From RHLJ01 sp040222455 (lineage in GTDB: Bacteria; Bacteroidota; Rhodothermia; Balneolales; Balneolaceae): a stretch of DNA of 64,000 bases. The notes beneath the pieces were generated by a model. That model ran no database searches. It saw nothing but the letters and a program-made list of their open reading frames with translations, and had not been told where the DNA came from. The stretch covers positions 124,001 through 188,000 of the forward strand of contig JAVKDD010000033.1 in NCBI GenBank assembly GCA_040222455.1, in the 5' to 3' direction. The translations under genes and the position numbers were made by a program. Shown piece by piece: positions 48,381-57,281 of this stretch. Each line of letters starts with the position of its first letter. Position 1 is the first letter of the stretch.

Positions 48381-49544
48381 TCAATTTTCCAAAAGTTTTA
48401 TGATTTTTGATAATCTTGATTCCCAGCTATTTTTAGCCGCTACTTCTATTCGTTCTTGGCTAAGATAATTTTTATTTTCAAATTTAATTTTAAGATCTTC
48501 AAAAGAATCAAAGGTAATCATAAGATGGTGATATGCTTTATAGCTTTGAAGTGATTTAGCAATAATTTTCTTCCCTGTTGCAAAAGCTTCGAATAATTTA
48601 AGAGGAAAAACATACCTAGTATGTTCATTATTATTGTATGGAAGCCAGATAGTATCACATTTATGAAGAACTGTAGGAAGAATCTGATACTTTACAAGAC
48701 CAAGAAAGTATACATTTTTAAGAGAACGAAGTTTTACTAAATGTTCATGATTTTCGGGGACTCTTACAGGACCAATAAGAATAAATACTTTATCTGCAAA
48801 ATAAACAGCAGTTTTTACAATTAATTCAAGATCAATTTTATAATCATCAATTACACCTGCGTAAACAATTTTTTCTTTATCAATTTGATTCAAAAAATGA
48901 GCACTTTCAGAATCTAAATTTTCTGGACTATTAAAATGATCGAAATCACCTACATTATGTACATAATGGGTGTTTTTATTGAGCTTTATTTTATCTTCAT
49001 AAAGTTTTTCTGAAGTAGTAACAACAAGATTTACTTGTTTTACAAGTTCTCCTTCAATCTTAATCAGTTCATCTTTTCTAGCCTTATTATTTTTGTATGC
49101 AGGTTGTGACTTAAAATCATCAACACAATCATAGATGAATTTAAAAGGTATTGCAAAGTTTCTTAGTTTCTTTATCAAATACCAACTTTGAGGTTGATAG
49201 GTCCAAATAATAATCTCGTCGAAATTATCATTTATATATTTTTTTAAGAATAAATCCCATAATAAATTCCATGATATTTCTTTGAGCTTTCCTCCTCTTA
49301 GTAATGGAAGGAAATAGGGAGATATACTGGTTAGATTTTTTGAAATTTTTCTGACTGGATTTAAAAAATATCCTAGGTTTATTCTTTTAAATTCTCTGGC
49401 AATCTCAGCTTTTGACATGCCCTGATCTATATATATCACTTCATAACCATCTATTTTTGATAACCTAGTCATCAAATGCTGTTTATTTGTCCAAATTTCC
49501 GCATTTAGACTAGCAGTAGAAAAGCAAATAACTAACTTATTCAT
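48381..49544 (-). CDS. Glycosyltransferase, GT-B (GT4/TuaH-like)
   Basis: 387 aa. VICFSTASLNAEIWTNKQHLMTRLS at the start; YDCVDDFKSQPAYKNNKA and VVTTSEKLYEDK in the middle; KIVYAGVIDDYKIDLELI, FIGPV-like and FPLKLFEAFATGKKII in the donor-binding half. This resembles TuaH and other GT4-like transferases of cell-envelope glycans. Its start overlaps the polymerase stop by 4 bases (ATGA). Substrates unknown. Confidence 0.84.
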   Translation of the reverse strand: MNKLVICFSTASLNAEIWTNKQHLMTRLSKIDGYEVIYIDQGMSKAEIAREFKRINLGYFLNPVRKISKNLTSISPYFLPLLRGGKLKEISWNLLWDLFLKKYINDNFDEIIIWTYQPQSWYLIKKLRNFAIPFKFIYDCVDDFKSQPAYKNNKARKDELIKIEGELVKQVNLVVTTSEKLYEDKIKLNKNTHYVHNVGDFDHFNSPENLDSESAHFLNQIDKEKIVYAGVIDDYKIDLELIVKTAVYFADKVFILIGPVRVPENHEHLVKLRSLKNVYFLGLVKYQILPTVLHKCDTIWLPYNNNEHTRYVFPLKLFEAFATGKKIIAKSLQSYKAYHHLMITFDSFEDLKIKFENKNYLSQERIEVAAKNSWESRLSKIIKLLEN

Positions 49545-50884
49545 TCGCTCAATTTAGGTTGAATGTTGTAGTTTGGGGTTTTTAGTGACCTGGGTAGAGA
49601 TAAAACAATTCCAAAAAGTAACCATGCAAACATGATTATGTATGCATAAAAAGACAGCCATTGCACTAATATCGCTAGTATAGCTCCTCCTAAACCCAAT
49701 ACAATTCCTTTATAAGGAGTCTGATTAAAAATTTTCACCAATATTCTGTAAAGACTTAAAATGAATAATACGAAAAGAATTAAACCAAACAGTCCTGTTT
49801 CAGCTGCAAGACTCAAATAAGCGTTATGAATTTGTGTTATTGAAACAATGTAATAGGCATGCCCAAGTCCTATACCTGTAAATGGATATTCTTTTATAAG
49901 ATCAATTGCTTCAAATACTGATACCACTCTTCCATATTGAGATTGAGGATCTAGATACCTAACGAGTTTTCTTTGTATATCAAAGCCTACCAATTGATAT
50001 ATTATAAAACCGAATATTACTATAACGATAATACCAAGCAGAATATTCGTAAACTTAATATTTTTAAGCAGGTATTTAAAGTGAATTATGAATACAACAA
50101 CTAAACTTACTGTAAATGCAATTAGACCACCTGTCGATTTTGTAAGTACTAAAGCTGTGATGTTAACAAAAAGAGTGAGAAAAATTAATGGTTTTGATAT
50201 TCCAATACTTTCATAGTTTTTACCCAATATTATAGAAATCACTATGATGTTTATTGGACCAACATATACTGAATAGTACAGAGGCTCTCTTGAAAACGAT
50301 AATAATCGCACTACATAGTCATAGAACAAATATTCTTTATTATAGGCATAATTAATAATTGAAGAACTTTCTCCTAAAGCTGAAGCTAATAAATACTGGT
50401 ATAAACCAAATGATGAAAAAAATAATGAGCCAAATATTAAAAATCTGAGACCTTGAAATAATTTCTCTTTTGATTTCAGATAATTGGCAACTAAAACCAT
50501 CATGGTTAAGTTTAAGAGATTCCAAAAAAGATACATATATCCCACTACATCATAAGATTGGAAAAAAGATTCTTCAGGGTAAGGACTGTAAGGTTTTTCA
50601 GGTGAGAAAATGTTCGATATGAGTAATATTAAAAGCCAAAATGAAACAATAAAAAAAATCTTTTTTTCTATATAGAAGGGTTCGCTTTTACCGGGCATTA
50701 ACCTCCTGATAACAAAAAAACCGATCATTGCGATTGTAATTAACTGCGGAAACGTCCAATCTCTTCCTACTGAAATCACAAGACCGTTTGCTGAAATAAA
50801 TATTAATAACAACAGGAATAGTAGCTTATCAATATTATAAAGGAAAAGCTTTTTTAGCGGACCTATTTCGATTGAAATTTTCAA
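49541..50884 (-). CDS. O-antigen ligase/Wzy-type polymerase
   Basis: 447 aa, about eleven to twelve TM helices. It has the large periplasmic loop typical of WaaL/Wzy proteins between about residues 295 and 340 (...IQRKLVRYLDPQSQYGRVVSVFEAIDLIKEYPFTGIGLGHAY...IHNAYLSLAAETG). The YPFTGIGLG and HNAYL motifs, with R and H, are the family signature. It joins repeat units on undecaprenyl diphosphate at the outer face of the inner membrane. Position next to the flippase favours Wzy over ligase. Confidence 0.87.
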   Translation of the reverse strand: MKISIEIGPLKKLFLYNIDKLLFLLLLIFISANGLVISVGRDWTFPQLITIAMIGFFVIRRLMPGKSEPFYIEKKIFFIVSFWLLILLISNIFSPEKPYSPYPEESFFQSYDVVGYMYLFWNLLNLTMMVLVANYLKSKEKLFQGLRFLIFGSLFFSSFGLYQYLLASALGESSSIINYAYNKEYLFYDYVVRLLSFSREPLYYSVYVGPINIIVISIILGKNYESIGISKPLIFLTLFVNITALVLTKSTGGLIAFTVSLVVVFIIHFKYLLKNIKFTNILLGIIVIVIFGFIIYQLVGFDIQRKLVRYLDPQSQYGRVVSVFEAIDLIKEYPFTGIGLGHAYYIVSITQIHNAYLSLAAETGLFGLILFVLFILSLYRILVKIFNQTPYKGIVLGLGGAILAILVQWLSFYAYIIMFAWLLFGIVLSLPRSLKTPNYNIQPKLSE

Positions 50885-52020
50885 CTAATCAGTTTAAAAA
50901 CTTTATCCCACATCTGGTTTACAAGATTAAGAACCTCACCATTTCTTTTATTCAACTTTTCTTTTACCATTTGATAATCTTCTTCGTTACAAAACTTATC
51001 TATTGCATTTTCAATTCTCTGATTATTAGTAAGATCTGATATAAAGTATTCAGAAATAGAATATTCTTTAAAAAGCATCTCATATTTATGACTCCAACCG
51101 GTTGCAATTGTAGGAATACCTTGAGTTATGGAGCTTACAATTCCATGAAACCTTGATGCAACTACAAACCTTGCAGTTCCAATTACCTTTTTTATTTTTA
51201 GTGGATCTTCTTCAAAAAGTATTGAGTATTTTTCACTATTCATTTGCTGAAGGTCTTCTACTAAAGATTTGTCTTTATTACTTTCGTGTATAAGGAAGTA
51301 GAAATCTAACCCACTTTTTTTAAGACTTTTAATTAGGTTATTTAAGTAGTTCAAATAATTACCATCATCAATCATATCAACCATACGGTAATTAGGGATA
51401 ATGCATACTTTATTTTTATAGTTTGACAAATATTCAGGTTCATTCCCTTTAATTTTAATTGTAAAATCAGGGCATTGAAAAATGTTTTCAGTATTAGGTA
51501 CAATCTCTTTTATTGAACTAAATGAAATATCATCTCTAGCAAAAACAAGATCAGAATATTCTACAAGATGCTTCATTGAATTTCTTAACACTTTATTTTC
51601 AAACGGACCTAGTGCTTGAGGTAGTAATACTACTTTCTGTCCAAGCTTGCGAGCTTTTTTAAAATAAACTGCCATTACTTCTGCTGAACCACTACCCCAT
51701 TGGTCACTATAAACAAAACCAGATGCATCTAATACCACATCGATATTATTACGAGTCACTACTTTTCTTCCCTGAAAATTTTTAATACCAAAAAATCTGA
51801 ATGATGCATTCAATAATGGGCCTAAGAATGGAATCTTTTTTGAATATCTCCATGGGTATAAGTTTATTTTCATTAAACTGTCTGGTGCTAGTTTAACATC
51901 TTTGATATTCATGCAGAATTCGGCGCCAATACTTCGATCTTCAAACTCTTGCATTATCGAGTAAAGCATTAGTTCTGCACCTTTATTTATGAAATTCACA
52001 CCCTTAATTTCAATATTCAT
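50881..52020 (-). CDS. Polysaccharide pyruvyl transferase family protein
   Basis: 379 aa. MNIEIKGVNFINKGAELMLYSI at the start and ASRFHGIVSSITQGIPTIATGWSHKYEMLF near the end match the PS_pyruv_trans family (PF04230, CsaB/WcaK relatives). These use phosphoenolpyruvate to form pyruvate ketals on sugars, giving the polymer negative charge. Overlaps the polymerase by 4 bases and the nitroreductase-like gene by 11. The presence of pyruvate in this polymer is an inference from the family. Confidence 0.9.
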   Translation of the reverse strand: MNIEIKGVNFINKGAELMLYSIMQEFEDRSIGAEFCMNIKDVKLAPDSLMKINLYPWRYSKKIPFLGPLLNASFRFFGIKNFQGRKVVTRNNIDVVLDASGFVYSDQWGSGSAEVMAVYFKKARKLGQKVVLLPQALGPFENKVLRNSMKHLVEYSDLVFARDDISFSSIKEIVPNTENIFQCPDFTIKIKGNEPEYLSNYKNKVCIIPNYRMVDMIDDGNYLNYLNNLIKSLKKSGLDFYFLIHESNKDKSLVEDLQQMNSEKYSILFEEDPLKIKKVIGTARFVVASRFHGIVSSITQGIPTIATGWSHKYEMLFKEYSISEYFISDLTNNQRIENAIDKFCNEEDYQMVKEKLNKRNGEVLNLVNQMWDKVFKLIS

Positions 52021-53170
52021 AGTTATACCTTCTAATCTTATTTAAAGATTTTTTCTTCGAATAAGCTACTTTTCCAGACGAATCAGGATATCCAAGTGCT
52101 AAGCACATTACTGGACGTTCAGTATTACTTAGCTTTAATAGAGTTGACATTCTTTTTTCTAATTTTTCAATATCTGGCCAATTAATGCAACAAGAACTCA
52201 AACCCATAGTCTCTAATGCAAATACTAACCCCATGCTTGCCAAAGCGCTATCTATATATATTAAATGTCGATCTCTTTCACTAAAGTATGCGTCTAGTTT
52301 ACCAACAACTACAATAAGCACAGGCACATTTTGGCTGTAACCAGCTGTTCCATTTGGAAGTTTCACCGCTTCCTGAACAAGATCAAAGTCGTCTAATACT
52401 CTAAATTCAAATGGTTGGCGATTGCAAGCACTCGGTGCATATACAGCTGCTTCGATTGCTTTATCGATCAGTTCCCTTGGAACAGGCTTATCTTCAAACC
52501 ACCTAACAGATCTTCTAAACTTTGTTAATTCAAGAAACTGGTCAAAATTGGGAATTTTTAGTTTAGCTTCTTTTAAAGAGCGCTCGTAAGGAATATATTT
52601 TACATCATCTACTTCGATAGTAGTATCTGCTTCTTTGAACGTTTCAAAAGATTTCTTTGCTTTATCTACAATTTCATTTTCACCAATTATAGAAAAATAA
52701 GACTCTAAAACATCCGAAGACCATTTAATTAAGCCATGATCTACATTAAAGCTAATATCATGTAATGATTTATTTATGTTAATGTAAGCATCAACCGTTT
52801 CACTAATATAATCTACTGCAAATACTGGTCGCCTTGGTTTCATCAACAACCCTTTTTCTAGTCTATGAATATTTCTCCTTAAAAGAAATGAATTTCCTTC
52901 CGCTTGATTTAATGCCCTGATGTACTCAAGCTTTCCTTTTAATACATATTGATTTTCTCTTCTAAATGAAGATGAAAATAATACGTAATAAAGACTACTT
53001 GTAAATTGAGTCGATGAGAATAGTGTAAAAACACCTTTTTTAAAACCATTACTAAATGAAGTAAACGATTGAATAAATTTTAAGTAACGGGTATTTCTCT
53101 TCCTGTTCTTATAAAGTTCAAGTAGTTTTAATGGTATTATACCTTTGATCATATTTCTTAGAGAGGGCAT
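52010..53170 (-). CDS. Nitroreductase-family protein with long N-terminal extension
   Basis: 386 aa. The C-terminal half (~210-370) is a nitroreductase fold: FRRSVRWFEDKPVPRELIDKAIEAAVYAPSACNRQPFEFRVL, then YIDSALASMGLVFALETMGLSSCCINW. The FMN-binding Arg-Arg-Ser and Ser-x-Asn-Gln-Pro elements are present. The first ~200 residues are a basic, partly hydrophobic region I do not recognise. Such proteins recur beside pyruvyl transferases in polysaccharide loci, which suggests a redox or sugar-modification role, but no reaction is established. Start overlaps the flippase stop by one base. Confidence 0.82.
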   Translation of the reverse strand: MPSLRNMIKGIIPLKLLELYKNRKRNTRYLKFIQSFTSFSNGFKKGVFTLFSSTQFTSSLYYVLFSSSFRRENQYVLKGKLEYIRALNQAEGNSFLLRRNIHRLEKGLLMKPRRPVFAVDYISETVDAYININKSLHDISFNVDHGLIKWSSDVLESYFSIIGENEIVDKAKKSFETFKEADTTIEVDDVKYIPYERSLKEAKLKIPNFDQFLELTKFRRSVRWFEDKPVPRELIDKAIEAAVYAPSACNRQPFEFRVLDDFDLVQEAVKLPNGTAGYSQNVPVLIVVVGKLDAYFSERDRHLIYIDSALASMGLVFALETMGLSSCCINWPDIEKLEKRMSTLLKLSNTERPVMCLALGYPDSSGKVAYSKKKSLNKIRRYNYEY

Positions 53171-54492
53171 TACGTTTTACTGATTAAAAATTTTATGCCA
53201 TTAAAAGGATTTAGTAAAGCACGTGTCATCATGATAAATATTGGGCGCGTCTTATGGCTAATAAGTAGTGAAAAATATGATGCTACGGAATATGATGCTA
53301 GTGTTGCTATTGCAGCGCCAATGGCACCGTACTTAGGAATTAGATATAAGTTAAGTAATACATTTGATATTGCTCCTAAGCCATGAGTTAATAGAGAAAA
53401 AATAAAAAGGTCCTCTAACACAAACCATTTACTCAACCCTTCTCTCATGAAAATAAATAAGCAAGCCCAAATGTGAATAGTAAGAACTGTTCCTGAATTT
53501 GCATATTCTTCACCATAAACAAATAGAACTATAGATGGTCCAATTAATGTAATTATAATTGCAATTACATAGGCAAATAAACAGAGAATACTGTATAGTC
53601 CTTGAAGATTTTCTTCAAGTAATCCTTTTTGTTTCAAATTTACAAGTCTAGGAAAATAGGATCTAGTAATTGCAATTGGTAAATAATACCAGACTTCAGA
53701 TAATTTAGCAGCAACTGCATAGATGCCTACTTCTGTTGAGCCAACAAAATTCCCTAACATAACTTGATCTATCCTTCTATAAATGATAAATCCAATTGCT
53801 GAAAGTATTAAAGGCCATGACTTTGACAATAGAGATTTTGCTATTATAACTTTTGGTCTCCATTTTAGCATTTCTGAAAGTTTATAAGAAATAAGATAGA
53901 ATATCCCAGAAAGCACAAACTCAAGTGAAGCCAATAATATAAAGTACTTAAGTCCTAGTTTTAAATAGACTCCAATCAAAACTAATATGAAAACTATCCC
54001 TATACTTAATAAGCGACAAATAACAGCAGTTTTGTTTAATTGCTTCGATTGATACCATAGATCAAATGTCTCAAAAGATTTAAATATTAGACCTCCTGAA
54101 TATATTAGAATAAGATATTTCGCATTTTCGTAGTCGTTAGCGAAATAATTTGCAACAACAAAACACAAAACTAATAAAAATAAACTTGCCAGTAATCTGG
54201 TTATGAATACTGAACCTAAAATAATTGATGAGATACCCTCTCTTTTAACTATCTCTCTCACAACAATACCACTAAGCCCAAGTACCGCCAGCTCCATAAA
54301 CAAATGAGCGAAGGAAATTACATAATTATAAAGACCATATATTTCAGAGCCTAAACTTCTTGCTAGTACAATTGAAATAAAAAAAACAATTAGACTACGA
54401 AAAATCTTATCCCCAAAAATCCAAATACTATTTTTAATAGTATTATTTTTAAGTAATCCAACCGTTTTTTTTAGCCACTTTTGTTTTTCCAA
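53170..54492 (-). CDS. Wzx-type polysaccharide flippase (MOP superfamily)
   Basis: 440 aa, about twelve to fourteen TM helices. N-terminal signature NSIWIFGDKIFRSLIVFFISIVLARSLGSEIYGLYNYVISF and the internal RRIDQVMLGNFVGSTEVGIYAVAAKLSEVWYYLPIAI are typical of Wzx/RfbX. It moves undecaprenyl-linked repeat units across the inner membrane for the Wzy polymerase encoded three genes on. First of a tightly packed run reaching 42366. Confidence 0.92.
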   Translation of the reverse strand: MEKQKWLKKTVGLLKNNTIKNSIWIFGDKIFRSLIVFFISIVLARSLGSEIYGLYNYVISFAHLFMELAVLGLSGIVVREIVKREGISSIILGSVFITRLLASLFLLVLCFVVANYFANDYENAKYLILIYSGGLIFKSFETFDLWYQSKQLNKTAVICRLLSIGIVFILVLIGVYLKLGLKYFILLASLEFVLSGIFYLISYKLSEMLKWRPKVIIAKSLLSKSWPLILSAIGFIIYRRIDQVMLGNFVGSTEVGIYAVAAKLSEVWYYLPIAITRSYFPRLVNLKQKGLLEENLQGLYSILCLFAYVIAIIITLIGPSIVLFVYGEEYANSGTVLTIHIWACLFIFMREGLSKWFVLEDLFIFSLLTHGLGAISNVLLNLYLIPKYGAIGAAIATLASYSVASYFSLLISHKTRPIFIMMTRALLNPFNGIKFLISKT

Positions 54493-54582
54493 ACTCGCTT
54501 AATATAATCTACTATTTGTTTGATTTAGAATACTTCAGGTATTCCATTATTTAATGATTAAGTAAAAAAAATTAAAGTTAAA

Positions 54583-55917
54583 CTAGGCTTTAAAGATGTG
54601 ATTTTTATTTCTTTGAACAATGCCATTCATTGCATTTCGAGTATCTACTAAACAATCACTCCATTCTCCTAATTCAGTAAAATCTATTAAAGAATGGTCA
54701 GTAGAAATTACGACCACATCAAATTTTGAAATTACTTCTTTATTCCAGTCAATCGATTTTGTTCCGGTCCAATCAGCATGCTCTCTAGTAGGTAAAACTT
54801 CTGGTATAAATGGATCGTAATAAGAAATCTCAGCACCTTTTTCTTTTAGTAAGTCAAATATTTTAAATGTAGGAGACTCTCTCATGTCATCTACATCTGG
54901 CTTATATGCTAACCCGATTACAAGAACTTTACTTCCATTCATAGCTTTTTTATGAGTATTTAATGCATGAATAGTTCTTTCTACTACATAACGGGGCATA
55001 TCTGTATTAACTTCTCCAGCCAACTCAATAAACCTGGTATTTTTATCAAACTCTCTTGCCTTCCAAGTAAGATAAAATGGATCAATAGGAATACAGTGTC
55101 CACCAAGACCTGGACCAGGTGTAAACTTCATAAAACCAAATGGTTTGGTAGCTGCTGCATCTATTACCTCATGCACGTCAATATTCATCGCCTCAAATAC
55201 TATTTTCAACTCATTAACTAGAGCAATATTAACCGAACGAAAGATATTCTCGGTAAGTTTTACCGCTTCGGCTGTTTTAGTATTACTTACGGGTACTGTC
55301 TGCAAAATTGAGGTATCATACATGGCAATTGCTAGTTGTAATGCATCTTCACCATGTCCACCAACAACTTTAGGAATTTTTGCTGTATTGAAATTGACAT
55401 TGCCTGGATCTTCACGTTCAGGGCTATATGCTACATAAAAATCTTTTCCTGCTTTAAGTCCTGAATTTTTTTCAAGGATAGGAATCATTAACTCTTCAGT
55501 AGTTCCTGGCCAAGTTGTGGACTCCAAAATTACTAATTGTCCCTTTTGAAGAAATTTTGATATCGTTTCTGTAGTCTTCTCTACATAACTCATGTCGGGT
55601 TCTCTGTGATGATCTAGAGGTGTAGGAACACACAGTAAAATAGCATCAACTTCATTAAGTCTTGAAAAGTTATCAGTAGCGTCTGCCTTCTCAGATTTGG
55701 CTAACATTTCCATCATTTCTGAACCAAGATGCTTTATGTATGGAATCCCATTATTTAAATTTTCAACTTTCTTTTTGTCTATATCAAATCCAATTACAGG
55801 CATTTCATTTTTATGAAATGTCCACATCAATGGCAACCCAACATAACCTAACCCAACAATACCTATCGTAAAGGTTTTATCTTCAATTTTCTTTAATAAT
55901 TCTTCTAACTGTGGCAT
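54583..55917 (-). CDS. wbpA: UDP-N-acetylglucosamine 6-dehydrogenase (WbpA-like)
   Basis: 444 aa. GIVGLGYVGLPLMW (NAD binding), LESTTWPGTTEELM, SPEREDPGN, the catalytic Cys in GPGLGGHCIPIDP, and VLVIGLAYKPDVDDMRESP. STTWPGTTEE and GGHCIPIDPFYL separate it from the UDP-glucose enzyme at 39882 and match UDP-GlcNAc/UDP-ManNAc dehydrogenases. It makes UDP-GlcNAcA, the first step of the pathway continued by the WbpB-, WbpE- and WbpD-like enzymes. UDP-ManNAc remains possible, but no ManNAc epimerase is present. Confidence 0.9.
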   Translation of the reverse strand: MPQLEELLKKIEDKTFTIGIVGLGYVGLPLMWTFHKNEMPVIGFDIDKKKVENLNNGIPYIKHLGSEMMEMLAKSEKADATDNFSRLNEVDAILLCVPTPLDHHREPDMSYVEKTTETISKFLQKGQLVILESTTWPGTTEELMIPILEKNSGLKAGKDFYVAYSPEREDPGNVNFNTAKIPKVVGGHGEDALQLAIAMYDTSILQTVPVSNTKTAEAVKLTENIFRSVNIALVNELKIVFEAMNIDVHEVIDAAATKPFGFMKFTPGPGLGGHCIPIDPFYLTWKAREFDKNTRFIELAGEVNTDMPRYVVERTIHALNTHKKAMNGSKVLVIGLAYKPDVDDMRESPTFKIFDLLKEKGAEISYYDPFIPEVLPTREHADWTGTKSIDWNKEVISKFDVVVISTDHSLIDFTELGEWSDCLVDTRNAMNGIVQRNKNHIFKA

Positions 55918-56024
55918 TTGTATTTTCTTATTTATTTCAGTCTTAAATTTTTCTGTCTGATTATTTCTTAAAATTCTAAACTACTTTTTTTTAGTTCATT
56001 ATTATTAGGATATGTCTTCCAAAT

Positions 56025-57221
56025 TTATTGAGTTTTTTCTTTCATGTAATAGTTGAAAAAAACCCAACAAACTCCTGATATACCACTTAACATTAAAATA
56101 ATTATGAGTATTAGAGCGCCGCTTGTTTCATCAGACACAGGAACTTGTACTGGCTGTAGTACTTTAAACACTGGAGTTTCCTCTTGGACTTTTAATTTAG
56201 CTTCTTCGAATCGCTGAGTTAATGAGTTGTATAAATTAAAAGATAATTGATATTCTGAATTTAATCTTTGTTCTTCTGTTCGTGCTCTTGCTGATAAATT
56301 ACCTTGGTTACTATCTCGAAAATTAGCTAATACAAGTTGTGCTTCTTTGAATCTAACCTCTGCCTTTTCTAACTGTTCTTGTATATAGGAAAGATCTCTC
56401 AACACTTTCTCTGTTCTGTAATCAGTTAAATAAAGCGTTAGCTCCTCGATCGTATATTTTGCAACATGTGCTGCCAATTTAGGATCTCCCATTTCTGATG
56501 AGACTGTCAATATCCCTGATTCTTCATCTAAAGTTGCAGAAATTCTTTTTTTAAGATCACTAATTACACCCATTTCATCTTTTGAAAGTATAAGAATACC
56601 TTCATCAATTTCACTACCAAAGTCATCACTTTCATCTTCCTTGAATAATGCATTTTTTATCAAACCTGGTAGTCCAATTGTATATCGAAGAATTACACTA
56701 ATAAAACCAGTATTTTGGCTCTCTAAGTAATAGTTATAGATAGAAACAGTAGAATCTATGTCGCTGAAATAAAACTCTTGCCGTGCTAGTTTATCTTGAA
56801 AACTTAAACTAGAAACAATTTGAGGATATAGATCAACTCTTATTGCGTTACTTGCTGAATTATATGTTCCATTCCCACTCAGTCCTATCAATCCCCCATA
56901 TTGCTTTAATAAGCTAGACGCTCCGCTTTGACTTTCAGTACTATATTCAGGCATTAACGTTGATGTACTCACATATTCTTTAGGAGCGACTAGGGCTATA
57001 AATACACCTAAAACAAACCCTACCGCCAAAAACCTATAAATCGTTTTCCTACTTCCCCATATAGTTTTAACAAGTTCAATTAGATCGATTTCCTCGATAC
57101 CAGTGTCTTCTCCTTCTACTTGGACAATGGGTACAATTTTGTATTCCTGAACGGGTAATCCTTCAGAGTGAGATTTCTTACTTTTTTTTGAGTTTCCTTT
57201 GTTAGTATCGTCTGAGCTCAC
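56025..57221 (-). CDS. Wzz/GumC-type chain-length determinant
   Basis: 398 aa. Cytoplasmic Lys/Ser-rich N-terminus, then EEIDLIELVKTIWGSRKTIYRFLAVGFVLGVFIALVAPKEYVSTSTLMPEYS (Wzz domain, TM1 about 76-95). A periplasmic coiled coil follows (about 255-345: RDLSYIQEQLEKAEVRFKEAQL...), and a second TM near 370-390 lies just after a Pro-rich VLQPVQVPVSDE motif. It sets polymer length and links synthesis to the Wza-like exporter encoded upstream. No fused tyrosine kinase domain, and no separate kinase gene in the window. Confidence 0.92.
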   Translation of the reverse strand: MSSDDTNKGNSKKSKKSHSEGLPVQEYKIVPIVQVEGEDTGIEEIDLIELVKTIWGSRKTIYRFLAVGFVLGVFIALVAPKEYVSTSTLMPEYSTESQSGASSLLKQYGGLIGLSGNGTYNSASNAIRVDLYPQIVSSLSFQDKLARQEFYFSDIDSTVSIYNYYLESQNTGFISVILRYTIGLPGLIKNALFKEDESDDFGSEIDEGILILSKDEMGVISDLKKRISATLDEESGILTVSSEMGDPKLAAHVAKYTIEELTLYLTDYRTEKVLRDLSYIQEQLEKAEVRFKEAQLVLANFRDSNQGNLSARARTEEQRLNSEYQLSFNLYNSLTQRFEEAKLKVQEETPVFKVLQPVQVPVSDETSGALILIIILMLSGISGVCWVFFNYYMKEKTQ

Positions 57222-57281
57222 AACTTTTTATTATAGTTTTATAAATCAACGAAATTTGTTGGAATAATTAACTTTCACAAT

